From an uncultured Clostridia bacterium (GTDB taxonomy: Bacteria; Bacillota; Clostridia; TANB77; CAG-508): 64,000 bases of DNA. Of the stretch, positions 1-8,704 are shown piece by piece. How positions within the stretch are numbered: position 1 is the stretch's first letter; every line of letters starts with the position of its first letter. Under the pieces are notes generated by a model. The model was not told the origin of the DNA. It saw nothing but the letters and a program-made list of their open reading frames with translations, and did no database searches. The position numbers were made by a program, and so were the translations under genes. The DNA lies in assembly GCA_947601495.1 (NCBI GenBank), contig CANQGE010000002.1, positions 62,001-126,000 of the forward strand, read 5' to 3'.

Positions 1-1906
1 GTTTTGGAAGGCAGAAGCTATATCTTCCCTCATATCCTAAATAATTTAAAATTTCTTCAGCTACACCTTTTATTACATAGAAATCTACTTGTTTTTGATT
101 GTTTATTCCTAAATAATATTCTCCTGTCATTAATGCACAAAGCTTTGTGTTTTCTCCGTATTTTTCTTCTTTTTTGAAGAATCCTTTTCCTATTTCAAAT
201 ATAGAAACATCTTTAATGTAGTGTGCTTTATTGTATTCATAAATTTTATATAAAGATGGTATTAAACTATATCTTAAAACATTTCTTTCTTCTGTCATTG
301 GGTCTAATAGTTTTAATTCTTCAAAAGAATCTCTTGTATATTTGTGAACATCTTTATCATTTATTAACACATAAGATAAGGTTTCATTTAATCCTAAAGA
401 TATCATTCTATCTCTAATTTCTCTTTGAGTTCTATCTACACTTCCTATTTTCATTGGAACAACAGGTAGTTTTCCTTCTATGTTGTCTACTCCATAAATT
501 CTTCCAACTTCTTCAATTAAATCTTCTTTAATAGAAATGTCTAATCTTCTTGTTGGAACTATAACTGTAATTAAATCGCCATTTTCAGTATATTTAAAAT
601 CTAATTTTCTAAATACATCTAAAACATCTGCTTTTGAAATATTAGTTCCAAGTAAATCGTTAATATCTTTAACTTCAATATCTATTTTCTTTTCTGTTTT
701 ATCTGTTTTGTCATATGCAACTATTCCTTTTTGAACTGTTGCATCTGCATATTCTTCTAGTAATTTAACCGCTCTTTCAATAGCCATATAAGTTCTATTT
801 GGGTCTAAGCCTTTTTCAAAACGATTGCTTGCTTCACTTCTTACTATCTTTTTAGAAGTTTTTCTTACTTTTACAGAATCAAATATAGCAGCCTCAATTA
901 AAACATTTTTTGTTGTTTCTTCAATTTCTGTATCTAAACCACCCATAACACCAGCTAAACCAATTGCTCTAGTTCCATCTGAAATTACTATATCTGTATC
1001 TTCTAGATTTCTTTCTATTCCATCTAATGTTGTTAATTTTTCGCCACTTTTAGCCATTCTTGTTTCTATGCAATTTCCTAATCTGTCTGCATCATAGAAA
1101 TGCAAAGGTTGGCCAAGTTCAAGCATTACATAGTTACTTATATCTACAACATTATTTATTGGTCTTATGTCTGATGCAATAAGTCTATTTTTAATAAAAT
1201 CTGGGCTTTCTTTTATTTTTACATTTAATGCTTTTCTAGCTAAGAATAATTTGCAATTATCTGTATTTACTCTAACTTCAAAGCTATTGTTTAAATCATC
1301 TCCAGACTCCCCGTGAGATAAATCTACTTCTTTTACTTTTTTATCATAGATTGCTCCTATTTCATAAGCCATACCTAAAATGCTAAGCAAATCTCCTCTG
1401 TTTGCTGTTAGTTCGAAATCTATAACTTCGTCATCTAATTTTAAATATTCTACTGGATCTTTTCCAACTGGAGCATCATCTGGTAAAATGTGAATTCCAT
1501 TTTTATCTTCTTCTGATAAGAATTTTTTATCTAGTCCAATTTCATAAAGAGCACAAATCATTCCATTAGATTCTTCTCCTCTTATGTTGCTCTTTTTAAT
1601 TACAAGCCCGTTTGGAAGTTCTGCTCCAGCTAATGCAACTATAACTTTTATGTTTTCTCTAACATTTGGTGCGCCACAAACTATATTTAAAACTTCATTT
1701 CCAACATCAACTTTGCAACAATGCAAGTGGTCTGAATCTGGATGATTTTTACATTCTAAAACTTTTCCTATAACTAGCTTTGTTGCTGGAATTAATTTTT
1801 CTGCTGAATCATATTCATTTCCTACTCTAGTCATATCTTCTGCTAGAGTTTTTAAATCAGCTTGAACATCTACATAATCTTTAACAAAATTTTTACTTAA
1901 TCTCAT
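1..1906 (-). CDS. pheT: Phenylalanine--tRNA ligase beta subunit (partial)
   Basis: Beta subunit of the alpha2-beta2 phenylalanyl-tRNA synthetase, which charges tRNA-Phe in the cytoplasm. The reading frame runs off the left edge of the window, so about 635 of the usual 780-800 residues are present and the C-terminal anticodon-binding part is missing. The start is ATG at 1906 (MRLSKNFVKDYVDV), preceded by a clear AGGAGG. An N-terminal tRNA-binding (EMAP/OB-like) segment with the pattern NHPDSDHLHCCKVDVG is followed by the B3/B4 editing region and B5 region (for example VMGGLDTEIEETTKNVLIEAA and the RFEKGLDPNR segment). It lies 12 bp after pheS and is surely co-transcribed with it under the T-box leader. 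Confidence 0.96.
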   Translation of the reverse strand, partial: MRLSKNFVKDYVDVQADLKTLAEDMTRVGNEYDSAEKLIPATKLVIGKVLECKNHPDSDHLHCCKVDVGNEVLNIVCGAPNVRENIKVIVALAGAELPNGLVIKKSNIRGEESNGMICALYEIGLDKKFLSEEDKNGIHILPDDAPVGKDPVEYLKLDDEVIDFELTANRGDLLSILGMAYEIGAIYDKKVKEVDLSHGESGDDLNNSFEVRVNTDNCKLFLARKALNVKIKESPDFIKNRLIASDIRPINNVVDISNYVMLELGQPLHFYDADRLGNCIETRMAKSGEKLTTLDGIERNLEDTDIVISDGTRAIGLAGVMGGLDTEIEETTKNVLIEAAIFDSVKVRKTSKKIVRSEASNRFEKGLDPNRTYMAIERAVKLLEEYADATVQKGIVAYDKTDKTEKKIDIEVKDINDLLGTNISKADVLDVFRKLDFKYTENGDLITVIVPTRRLDISIKEDLIEEVGRIYGVDNIEGKLPVVPMKIGSVDRTQREIRDRMISLGLNETLSYVLINDKDVHKYTRDSFEELKLLDPMTEERNVLRYSLIPSLYKIYEYNKAHYIKDVSIFEIGKGFFKKEEKYGENTKLCALMTGEYYLGINNQKQVDFYVIKGVAEEILNYLGYEGRYSFCLPK

Positions 1907-1918
1907 AATATCCTCCTC

Positions 1919-2968
1919 TTATTCCTCATCTTTTCTATCAAATTGACTTAAAAATCTAACATCATTTGTATATAAGTATCTCATATCTGTAATTCCATAT
2001 CTAAACATTGCTAATCTATCTATTCCAGTACCAAATGCAAATCCTGCATATTTTTCTGGGTCATATCCATTCATTTTTAAAACATTTGGATGTACCATTC
2101 CTGCTCCTAAAAGCTCTATCCATCCTGTTTTCTTGCAAAGTGGGCACCCCTTTCCGCCACATTTAAAGCAAGTAACATCAACTTCATAAGAAGGCTCTGT
2201 AAATGGGAAATAACTTGGTCTAAATCTTAGTTCACTTTTTTCTCCAACCATCTTTTTTACAAAAACTTCTAATGTTCCTTTTAAATCTGCTAAAGATACA
2301 TTTAGTTCTTTTTTATCTATAACTAAACCCTCAACTTGATTGAATTGGTGAGAATGTGTTGCATCATCTTCTCTTCTATATGTTTTACCTGTGCAAACCA
2401 TTCTTATTGGAGATTTTTCTGTGTTAGCAAGCATTGTTCTTGCTTGAACTGCAGAAGTTTGAGTTCTTAATAAATATTCATTTGTTATATAGAAGCTATC
2501 TTGCATATCTCTTGCTGGATGGCCATCTGGAAGATTTAATCTTTCAAAACAAAATTCATCAGTTTCAAGTTCTGGACCATCTACAACATCATAGCCCATA
2601 GAAACAAATAAGTCTTGAATTTCTTCAATTACTCTATTTATTGGATGTTTGCTTCCTCTTTTAACTTTAGTTCCAGGAGCTGTAATATCTATTTTTTCTT
2701 TTTCTAATTTTTGAGATAGTGCTTGTTCTTTCAAAGCCTTTTCTGCATCAGAAATAGATTTTTCTATTTCATTTCTTATTTCATTTACAAGACTTCCTAT
2801 TTTAGGTCTTTCTTCAGCAGCAATACTGCCTAAACTCTTTAGCATTGTAGATAATTCACTTTTTTTACCTAGAAGTTTTACTTTTAAATCTTGCAATTCT
2901 TGCAAGTTTTGAATTTTTCCAATGCTTTCTTTTGCGCTTTCTTTGATTTTTTCAAGTTTTTCTTTCAT
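1919..2968 (-). CDS. pheS: Phenylalanine--tRNA ligase alpha subunit
   Basis: Catalytic alpha subunit of phenylalanyl-tRNA synthetase, 349 residues, normal for the family. An N-terminal coiled-coil arm (about residues 1-90) that contacts tRNA is followed by the class II catalytic core. Core motifs visible are PINRVIEEIQDLFVSMGY, the HPARDMQDSFY segment, RTQTSAVQAR, a motif 2 with TYRREDDATHSHQFNQVEG and a motif 3 with FGTGIDRLAMFRYG. A small Cys cluster (CFKCGGKGCPLC) is inserted as in many Firmicutes PheS. I choose the ATG at 2968. An upstream in-frame TTG at 2980 overlaps the GGAGGG ribosome binding site and is unlikely to be used. First gene of the pheST operon, behind a T-box. Confidence 0.97.
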   Translation of the reverse strand: MKEKLEKIKESAKESIGKIQNLQELQDLKVKLLGKKSELSTMLKSLGSIAAEERPKIGSLVNEIRNEIEKSISDAEKALKEQALSQKLEKEKIDITAPGTKVKRGSKHPINRVIEEIQDLFVSMGYDVVDGPELETDEFCFERLNLPDGHPARDMQDSFYITNEYLLRTQTSAVQARTMLANTEKSPIRMVCTGKTYRREDDATHSHQFNQVEGLVIDKKELNVSLADLKGTLEVFVKKMVGEKSELRFRPSYFPFTEPSYEVDVTCFKCGGKGCPLCKKTGWIELLGAGMVHPNVLKMNGYDPEKYAGFAFGTGIDRLAMFRYGITDMRYLYTNDVRFLSQFDRKDEE

Positions 2969-3039
2969 TTTTCCCTCCAAATTTATTTTATAAGTTTTGT
3001 TATTTACTTTTTACCTAGCTTAATTTTAAATTTAAAAAT

Positions 3040-3290
3040 AAAAAAACGTCCTATAAACCATAGGACGAATTAAAACGTGTTACCACCTAATTTTATTAAT
3101 TTTTAAAATTAACCTCATTAAAGTTATAACGTAACAAACGTTTATGGCTACTACTTTTTTCACCATAAAAACCTCAAAAGTGAAATTTCAGTAAATACAA
3201 TTTAAACAAACTTTCAGCGTAGCATTTGTTTTCTCTTTAAAATCAAGCTATTTACTTACTTTGCTTTTTAATAGCGGTTTTAAAATATTA
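3040..3290 (-). promoter_or_regulatory. T-box leader of pheST (tRNA-Phe sensing)
   Basis: The 250-nt leader between the promoter and pheS has T-box features in minus-strand sense. The T-box bulge sequence AGGTGGTAACACG lies at 3076-3088 and is followed at once by an intrinsic terminator (3041-3067). The upstream part can form a long stem I. A candidate specifier triplet TTC, the Phe codon, lies near 3182-3184 inside the tract TGAAATTTCA. Known behaviour of the class: uncharged tRNA-Phe pairs with specifier and bulge and prevents termination. The specifier assignment is by position and context, not by a computed fold. Confidence 0.9.
3041..3067 (-). terminator. T-box-controlled intrinsic terminator
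   Basis: Stem CGTCCTA (3061-3067 with 3047-3053 on the opposite arm) with a 7-nt loop, followed in minus sense by a run of Ts. It lies directly after the T-box bulge, as expected for the terminator that competes with the antiterminator. Confidence 0.9.
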
Positions 3291-3297
3291 TGTTAAT

Positions 3298-3326
3298 AAT
3301 ATAACATACTTTTTTTATAAAATCAA
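3298..3326 (-). promoter_or_regulatory. Sigma-A promoter of pheST
   Basis: In minus sense TTGATT, a 17-nt spacer, then TATATT. It sits just upstream of the 5' end of the T-box leader and just after the stop codon of the preceding gene. Confidence 0.75.
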
Positions 3327-3335
3327 GCCTTTATT

Positions 3336-3725
3336 TTATAATTCAAGCTCATCATTACCGTTTTTTTCAAAAACTTCTTTTTCTATATTATTTTTTTCTA
3401 TAGTTTCAGTATCTTTTTCAATTTCTGAAGCTTGTAAAGGTTCTTGAACTGGCTCAGGCTCTGAAGTTTGCACAGCTTCTTGAGCTTGCTCAGTCTCTAA
3501 AACTTGTTCTAAAACATCTGGAGCTTCTGGAGTTTCTGCAGGATGTTCTTCTGTTGGTCCATCAGTTGTTATATTTTTAGCTATATCAAAAGGTATTTCT
3601 TTTCCAACAGCTTCTTTTCTCAATTTTTCTATAACTGCATCTAAATTCAATTTAGGAACGCTTTGTAATCCTTTTAAATATGATGCTCCAACTTTACCTG
3701 TAAAATTTTTTATATAATCTTCCAT
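3336..3725 (-). CDS. Hypothetical acidic protein, 129 aa
   Basis: I do not recognise this protein. The first 55 residues look folded (MEDYIKNFTGKVGASYLKGL, then a Leu/Lys-rich helix). The rest is a Glu/Pro/Gln-rich acidic tail (TPEAPDVLEQVLETEQAQEAV and similar), probably disordered. It begins 4 bp after the stop of the upstream coiled-coil gene and is the last gene of a five-gene minus-strand operon. There is no signal peptide or membrane segment, so it is probably cytoplasmic. A role with the coiled-coil protein encoded next to it is a guess from position only. Confidence 0.7.
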   Translation of the reverse strand: MEDYIKNFTGKVGASYLKGLQSVPKLNLDAVIEKLRKEAVGKEIPFDIAKNITTDGPTEEHPAETPEAPDVLEQVLETEQAQEAVQTSEPEPVQEPLQASEIEKDTETIEKNNIEKEVFEKNGNDELEL

Positions 3726-3729
3726 CTTT

Positions 3730-4611
3730 TTAACCTTTCATACTAGATAATTCATTATTCTTAAAAGCTTCTATTCTTTCGTTTAATGGAATTATTATTG
3801 TAGATTCTACAACTTTTGCTGTATTAAATCTGCTTGCAAAAAAGTTTTTAATTCTTCCAAATATTCTTATTCTCTTAATATTAGAGGTTAGTTCTTTTCC
3901 TCCAACTTCCATAGCATCATAAATAGAATCTTTCTTTCTTTCATTAATTCTATCTATTTCACTACTAATTAGAGAAATTTCTCTTTCTACTTTACTCATA
4001 AAGTCTTTATTATCGTTTTTATCTTTCATAATTTGGTCAACATTGTTAGAAAGTTTTTCATCTAATTCTATTGCCACTTCTTGTTGGTCTAAAAGGTTTG
4101 TAATCATTTTAGGATCTACTTCAGAATTAGCATTTCTTTTATTTTTTATTTTTTCTAAAACAGCTTTTATATTATCTTTAACAGATCTTTTAACTTCATC
4201 GTTTTCTTTTTGATTATTTTTTTCGCTTATTGTTTCTGTTAAATATTCTTCATTCAAAATTGATCCTATTAAGCTTGCTTCTAATTCAACTTTTCTTAAA
4301 ATAAGTTGTTCTATTTTTCCATCATAAAAACTACTTAAATCTATAAGAGCTTGTTGATAATCAGCCATAGTTTCTGAAACTAATTTTCTTGTTGCTTCAT
4401 AGTTTTTTGAGCCTTCTTTAAATCTAGGATTGATATTGTAAATACCAGTTTTAATAGAATTCATTTGAGCGTTTACTTTTTCATTTATCGTTTGTTCTGA
4501 AAGCCTATCTACATAAGCTCTATTTACAATAGCATCTGCTGTAATTTTACCTTCAGATTCTTCATACAACTTCATTAAGTTTTTACACTTTTCTTGATTA
4601 GTTAGTTCCAA
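3730..4611 (-). CDS. Hypothetical coiled-coil protein, 293 aa
   Basis: Unrecognised protein. It is rich in Glu, Lys, Asn and Ile with long predicted helical or coiled-coil stretches (about residues 80-245), and has no obvious signal peptide. A region around residues 225-260 (KELTSNIKRIRIFGRIKNFF) is basic and amphipathic and could touch a membrane. The ATG follows a usable ribosome binding site (GGAGGC). Operon neighbours are a 49-residue protein upstream and an acidic-tailed protein 4 bp downstream, so the three probably act together. Nothing in the sequence points to an enzyme. Confidence 0.75.
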   Translation of the reverse strand: MELTNQEKCKNLMKLYEESEGKITADAIVNRAYVDRLSEQTINEKVNAQMNSIKTGIYNINPRFKEGSKNYEATRKLVSETMADYQQALIDLSSFYDGKIEQLILRKVELEASLIGSILNEEYLTETISEKNNQKENDEVKRSVKDNIKAVLEKIKNKRNANSEVDPKMITNLLDQQEVAIELDEKLSNNVDQIMKDKNDNKDFMSKVEREISLISSEIDRINERKKDSIYDAMEVGGKELTSNIKRIRIFGRIKNFFASRFNTAKVVESTIIIPLNERIEAFKNNELSSMKG

Positions 4612-4628
4612 AGTAAAGCCTCCTTATT

Positions 4629-4778
4629 TTATTCAACATTTCTTATCATATTTTTTGCATTATTAATGCTTTGTTTTTTGTCTTCTTCAATTTCTCTTAA
4701 AAGGTTTTTCATTTCGTCTAAAGACATTCCGTCTAAATTATAAGCTTTATCACTAAAAATAACTGTTCCTAATTTCAT
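4629..4778 (-). CDS. Small hypothetical protein, 49 aa
   Basis: Short reading frame with a strong AGGAGGT ribosome binding site 5 bp before the ATG. It fills the gap between its two neighbours with tight spacing. The product starts MKLGTVIFSDKAYNLDGMSL and ends in a charged helix (EEDKKQSINNAKNMIRNVE). No family recognised. The ribosome binding site, codon use and placement in the operon make it likely real. Confidence 0.7.
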   Translation of the reverse strand: MKLGTVIFSDKAYNLDGMSLDEMKNLLREIEEDKKQSINNAKNMIRNVE

Positions 4779-4799
4779 AAATACCTCCTAGATTTAAAA

Positions 4800-5777
4800 T
4801 TAATATTCTATAGGTTTATATTCTTTGCCACTTTCTTTTACTCTAAACATTTGGTATATTTGAGTATCAGTTTTGCTATTATCTAAGTAGTAAATTATGC
4901 CATTTGCAATATTAATTTTTGTTCTAGTAGCTTCTAGTGAAACTACAACTTTTGATTTTTTTCCTTTTAAGTCTGATTTGCAAATATTTTTATTTACTGC
5001 ATCATAGTAGTAAATTTTTTTATTTGTTACATTATACATTTCGTTATTAACAAATGTTGCAACAGTTTTTTCAGATTTTCCATTTTTCTTTATTTTGCAT
5101 AAAGCATTTTCTTTTTCACTGTAGAAATAAATCCAATTTCCTAGGATTTGTATGTTTTTCATATCATAATCTCTTGAAAGTTCTTTTAAGTTATTTCCTT
5201 CTAAGCTTATTGAATAAAGATGTCCTAAGTTATCTGTGTAGTAAATTATATTTTTATCTAGCACAAAATCTTGAATATTAGCAATTGTTATAGTTTTTTC
5301 TTCTGAGTTTTCAAGGTTTATTTTGTTTATTCCCGTTCGGTCTTTGTTTGATATATAATAAGCAAAACCGTCGTTTATATAGAATTTACTATTTGCTGTA
5401 TATAAGGTTTTTATTTTCTTTAAATCTTGCCCATCTGTTTTTACTGAGTTCAAATCTATTGTGTTATCACTAGAAACTGTGATGTAATAGATTGTATCTC
5501 CTACTACAGTTATTGAATAGGCGGTGTGATCTGTTATTTGAGTTTCTTCACCTTTTTCTAATTTAAAGATTCCCTTTTCGTACTTATTATAATACGTTGC
5601 ACTCCCAGATTCAATAGCTAAGCCCATATTACTATTTGAATAATTTCCAGCTACTTTTTCAGGAGAGAGTAATGAAACTAGTTTTGATACGCCAAAAATT
5701 ACTAAACATAATAGTATTACCAATACGGCTACAACTATAACTCTTCTTATCATTAGTTTTTTCTTCTTTTTATCCAT
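4800..5777 (-). CDS. Membrane-anchored DUF5050-type beta-propeller protein
   Basis: 325 residues. A positively charged N-terminus (MDKKKKKLMIRRV) and a single membrane helix (about residues 11-33) are followed by an extracellular domain of repeated short strands of the form xxIYYxTxxxxxxLYSIxxxGxxLK. This pattern matches the DUF5050 / six-bladed propeller proteins common in Clostridia. Visible repeats include DTIYYITVS, FAYYISNKD, NIIYYTDNL, WIYFYSEKE, KIYYYDAVN and GIIYYLDNS. Function of the family is not established; envelope sensing or protein binding is plausible. It lies between the 701-residue membrane protein and the small 49-residue protein in one operon. Confidence 0.75.
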   Translation of the reverse strand: MDKKKKKLMIRRVIVVAVLVILLCLVIFGVSKLVSLLSPEKVAGNYSNSNMGLAIESGSATYYNKYEKGIFKLEKGEETQITDHTAYSITVVGDTIYYITVSSDNTIDLNSVKTDGQDLKKIKTLYTANSKFYINDGFAYYISNKDRTGINKINLENSEEKTITIANIQDFVLDKNIIYYTDNLGHLYSISLEGNNLKELSRDYDMKNIQILGNWIYFYSEKENALCKIKKNGKSEKTVATFVNNEMYNVTNKKIYYYDAVNKNICKSDLKGKKSKVVVSLEATRTKINIANGIIYYLDNSKTDTQIYQMFRVKESGKEYKPIEY

Positions 5778-5804
5778 TTTTCATCTCCCCTTGTATTTTA
5801 ATTT

Positions 5805-7910
5805 TTATTCTTCTGTTATAACAAAGTTTTTATCAATTTTAAATGTGTAAGTATCCACAACTATAATTGCTGCTTCATCTGTTACTGTAACAGAAACTTC
5901 ATAGTCATCTAGTTTTAAGTCTTCCAAATCTTTAATTGTGAATTCTTCGTTGTTTAGTTGAGCTTGTCCCATTAATTTTGTAACTCTGCTAATTAATGCA
6001 TTTTTTGCTTCTTCTTTAGTTACTGTATTTGAAGCACTTTGAAGATTATCTATGCTAGTGCTGTTAGCATTTTCATCATCATTGCCACTATTGTTAGATC
6101 CAACAAAAGATGTTCCTGCATTTCCATTAATTAAATTCATTTCGCCTTGTTTTTCTGTTAAAACAACAAGCACTCTTTCCCATATTGATAGATAAAGATT
6201 AGCCCTATCTTCTTCTGATAAAGTTTCTAAGAATAAGCAATTTTGGTCTGTTAAATCATCTATTTCAGGATCTTCTCCAAATGTAATTGAATTATCTATT
6301 ATAGCTTTATATTCACTTTCATTTGTGTTTACACCTATTATAAATTCATTTTCTATTGTTTTAGCTTCTTGTGTTCCATTTGTTGAAAGTTCTACATCTA
6401 TTTTATTATTAATTTCTTTATTTTCTACTAAACTTAATGTTCCTTTTAATTTTGAGTTTGCATCATTATCTACTTTGTTTAAAACTAGAGTGAATCCATT
6501 TCCAAGTGGTGTTTCAATGCCACTATTTGAAATATCATCTTCTGCTGAATATGTTATTGTTTCATCATCTAAATTTTCATCAGATGATTTCTTTGTGTAT
6601 AGATATGCAATTCTTATAGTATTATCATTTTCATTTTTTTCATTTGTTGTAAATTCAAAGTCTAAACTACTATCATCTGGTAAAGTAAATGTTATTTTTT
6701 CTGTTGCATTTTCACTTACATAAACAATTACTTGTAATCCATTTCCTGTAGAAGAGTTTATTGTTTTAATTAAAGAATCTATGCTGTTTTGTAATTTTTC
6801 AATTGTTGTATTTGTTTTAATTCCAAGCATAAGATATGGAATTAGTTCTCTGCTTTCTGTTTCTTCTGATATATCGCCTGTTAACTCATTTAAAGCAGAA
6901 ATTTCGTCTTCATCTGCTTCTAATTCTAGCCCTGAATTGAAGTTTTCTCTTTCTACTGGAACAACTGGAACTATTGTATTTTCTTCTGTATTTTCGTTTG
7001 TTTCAGCAACTTCATTTTCTACTGTATCTTCATCTATGTTAGTTTCTTCATCTAAATTTTCTTCTGTTTCGTTTTCAGAAGCATCTGTTATTATTAATTT
7101 ATTTAATAGTTCTTCATCTTCTTTAACTGCATTTAACACTTTAACAAAATTTCCTTTTAAATCGTCTTGTGTTAATTTTAAAGTGTATGAAACAACATCT
7201 ATTGGAGCATCACTTTCATTTTTTGAAATTGAAATATTTTCTTGTTTTGTGAATTTTTCTTCTGCAATTCCTTCAAATAATAGTGTTGCATATTTTTTAA
7301 GGTATGCATCTTTTTCTTCTTGTGTTAAATCTATTTTTTCTGGATTGCTTAAGCTTTCAGTTTTAATTTGTTCAATATCTACTCCAAATAAATCTTTAAA
7401 TTTGTCGTAATGAACTCCTAAATAGCCTTCCATAATTTCATTAGAAGCAATTGCAATGGCTTCTTCATTAGAAATTAGGCTTGCTTTAAATAGTTCGTTT
7501 CCTGAATAATTTAATCCTAATTCTGAAAAAGATTTTGATTTTTCAATATTATTTTTAGTTGTAATGTTTAATTCAAAATTACTAATATCAAAATTTTGTA
7601 ATTCTTCTGGTGCTTTTGTTGTTGAAAATGTTATTTTAGAAGTTTCTTCATTGTTTTCTTCTAATAGTCTATTGCTAACATCTTGATAAATATTTTTTTC
7701 AAAAAACTTCTTAACATTTGTGTTTGATAGGCTACTTATGAACATTTCTTTAGGAGTGGTTTTATGTGTGAAATAAAAATATGCACCAACCATTCCTGCT
7801 AAAATTAAAAGAAGAATTATAAAAATTATTATAATGCCTTTTTTGCCTTTTTTTGTAGAATTTTTTGCTTCTCCACCTATATAGATATCTTCTATGTTTC
7901 CGTTATTCAT
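5805..7910 (-). CDS. Large membrane-anchored extracellular protein, 701 aa
   Basis: First gene of the 3.3-7.9 kb operon, with a GAGGG ribosome binding site. A short cytoplasmic N-terminus rich in Lys is followed by one strong transmembrane helix (about residues 25-48). Then comes an extracellular region of more than 600 residues with low-complexity acidic linkers (about residues 265-325, rich in Glu, Asn, Thr). The overall plan resembles uncharacterised clostridial membrane-anchored proteins (DUF6583-like), but I am not sure of the family. No catalytic motif, sorting signal or Cys pattern is visible. Transcribed from a good promoter that overlaps a palindrome. Confidence 0.7.
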   Translation of the reverse strand: MNNGNIEDIYIGGEAKNSTKKGKKGIIIIFIILLLILAGMVGAYFYFTHKTTPKEMFISSLSNTNVKKFFEKNIYQDVSNRLLEENNEETSKITFSTTKAPEELQNFDISNFELNITTKNNIEKSKSFSELGLNYSGNELFKASLISNEEAIAIASNEIMEGYLGVHYDKFKDLFGVDIEQIKTESLSNPEKIDLTQEEKDAYLKKYATLLFEGIAEEKFTKQENISISKNESDAPIDVVSYTLKLTQDDLKGNFVKVLNAVKEDEELLNKLIITDASENETEENLDEETNIDEDTVENEVAETNENTEENTIVPVVPVERENFNSGLELEADEDEISALNELTGDISEETESRELIPYLMLGIKTNTTIEKLQNSIDSLIKTINSSTGNGLQVIVYVSENATEKITFTLPDDSSLDFEFTTNEKNENDNTIRIAYLYTKKSSDENLDDETITYSAEDDISNSGIETPLGNGFTLVLNKVDNDANSKLKGTLSLVENKEINNKIDVELSTNGTQEAKTIENEFIIGVNTNESEYKAIIDNSITFGEDPEIDDLTDQNCLFLETLSEEDRANLYLSIWERVLVVLTEKQGEMNLINGNAGTSFVGSNNSGNDDENANSTSIDNLQSASNTVTKEEAKNALISRVTKLMGQAQLNNEEFTIKDLEDLKLDDYEVSVTVTDEAAIIVVDTYTFKIDKNFVITEE

Positions 7911-7948
7911 ATTTTTTCCCTCTTTTTCATCCTTTTTCTACTTTTATA

Positions 7949-7982
7949 TACGTATTATATACGTAATTTTTAAAAATAACAA
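7949..7982 (-). promoter_or_regulatory. Sigma-A promoter with overlapping palindromic operator
   Basis: In minus sense TTGTTA, 17 nt, TATAAT (-10 at 7954-7959, -35 at 7977-7982). The -10 lies inside the inverted repeat TACGTAT-N3-ATACGTA (7949-7965), a likely repressor site. It drives the five-gene operon ending at 3336. Confidence 0.7.
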
Positions 7983-8029
7983 TATATAATTTAATTTTTT
8001 TAACTTATTTTTGTAGGCTAGAAAAAATC

Positions 8030-8057
8030 TTGACATTGTTTAGATTCATGATATAAT
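8030..8057 (+). promoter_or_regulatory. Strong sigma-A promoter, plus strand, no downstream ORF
   Basis: TTGACA (8030-8035), 16-nt spacer, TATAAT (8052-8057). Both hexamers are consensus. No open reading frame follows before two intrinsic terminators, so it probably drives a non-coding RNA. Confidence 0.8.
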
Positions 8058-8122
8058 TAAATTAATAAATATTTTCCACGTAAGGTGGAACTTACTTATA
8101 TAGAAATATATAAGGTTGATTT

Positions 8123-8153
8123 AAGAGTAAAGGTTCAAAACTTTACTCTTTTT
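8123..8153 (+). terminator. Intrinsic terminator 1 of the small RNA
   Basis: Perfect 10-bp stem AAGAGTAAAG / CTTTACTCTT with an 8-nt loop followed by TTTTT. Confidence 0.75.
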
Positions 8154-8253
8154 GTATATCAAAAATTAAATTTGCATATAATAATATTATAGATTAATCT
8201 AATTTGAGATTTTAAATCTCGTATATATATAAGTAACTTATATAGTTTTAGTT

Positions 8254-8287
8254 GAGAAGTATTTTTTATAAAGTACTTCTCTTTTTT
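8254..8287 (+). terminator. Intrinsic terminator 2 of the small RNA
   Basis: Stem GAGAAGTA / TACTTCTC (8254-8261 with 8274-8281) followed by six Ts on the plus strand. Confidence 0.8.
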
Positions 8288-8320
8288 CTTATAAAGTTAA
8301 GAATTCCTATAATACAAAAA

Positions 8321-8345
8321 AAGCGCTACAAAATACGTAACGCTT
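8321..8345 (-). terminator. Intrinsic terminator of spoVG
   Basis: 9-bp stem AAGCGTTAC / GTAGCGCTT in minus sense, including one G-U pair that pairs only in the minus transcript, followed by a T run. Lies about 15 bp after the spoVG stop. Confidence 0.8.
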
Positions 8346-8360
8346 TCTTATACTATTTAA

Positions 8361-8645
8361 TTATTCTGCTGATTCTGATGTTGCTGTTTCAGCTTCAGGA
8401 GCTTCATAAGCTTCTAATATAGCTTTTTGAATTTTTTCTCTTGTTTCAGCATTGATTGGATGAGCTATATCCTTGAATTCTCCGTTTGGAGTTTTTTTGC
8501 TAGGCATAGCGATAAATAATCCATTTTGACTTTCGATAACTTTGATATCGTGAATTACGAATTCACCATCGAATGTTACAGAAGCTACTGCTTTCATTCT
8601 GTTTTCTAAATTTACTTTTCTTAAACGTACATCTGTTATTTGCAT
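8361..8645 (-). CDS. spoVG: Septation/sporulation regulator SpoVG
   Basis: SpoVG-family nucleic-acid-binding regulator, 94 residues. The core [20 protein letters not shown] with [11 protein letters not shown] and the conserved basic patch [19 protein letters not shown] are clear. It ends in the usual Ala/Glu-rich tail. I start at the ATG at 8645, 9 bp after GAGGTG; an in-frame GTG 12 bp upstream is part of the ribosome binding site. It is monocistronic here, between its own sigma-H-like promoter and its own terminator. Family knowledge: SpoVG binds RNA/DNA and affects septation and sporulation. A 5'-UTR hairpin (ACATAA/TTATGT) precedes it. Confidence 0.96.
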   Translation of the reverse strand: MQITDVRLRKVNLENRMKAVASVTFDGEFVIHDIKVIESQNGLFIAMPSKKTPNGEFKDIAHPINAETREKIQKAILEAYEAPEAETATSESAE

Positions 8646-8704
8646 TGTTTTAAGCACCTCTTTCTTCTAGTTTTAATACATAAAAATCTTATGTACTAGT
8701 TTTA

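Larger units (their letters stand above)
8064..8287 (+). ncRNA. Candidate small structured RNA (possibly 6S-like)
   Basis: The transcript expected from the promoter at 8030 begins near 8064 and carries no ORF. It contains a TTCCAC/GTGGAA hairpin (8074-8090). A first intrinsic terminator at 8123-8153 gives a short form of about 90 nt, and a second at 8254-8287 gives a long form of about 224 nt. The segment TTACTTATATA (8092-8102) is exactly complementary to TATATAAGTAA (8226-8236), so the long form could be closed by a long-range stem around a mostly unpaired interior, which recalls 6S RNA. I cannot fold or search it, so the class is open. Confidence 0.55.

Noticed and set aside
2969..2980. 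TTG start of pheS 12 bp upstream
   Set aside because: It overlaps the GGAGGG ribosome binding site of the ATG at 2968.
6781..7410. Long plus-strand reading frame opposite the 701-residue gene
   Set aside because: Ser/Phe-rich composition typical of the reverse strand of an Asn/Glu-rich gene; no ribosome binding site; lies entirely inside a better-supported gene.
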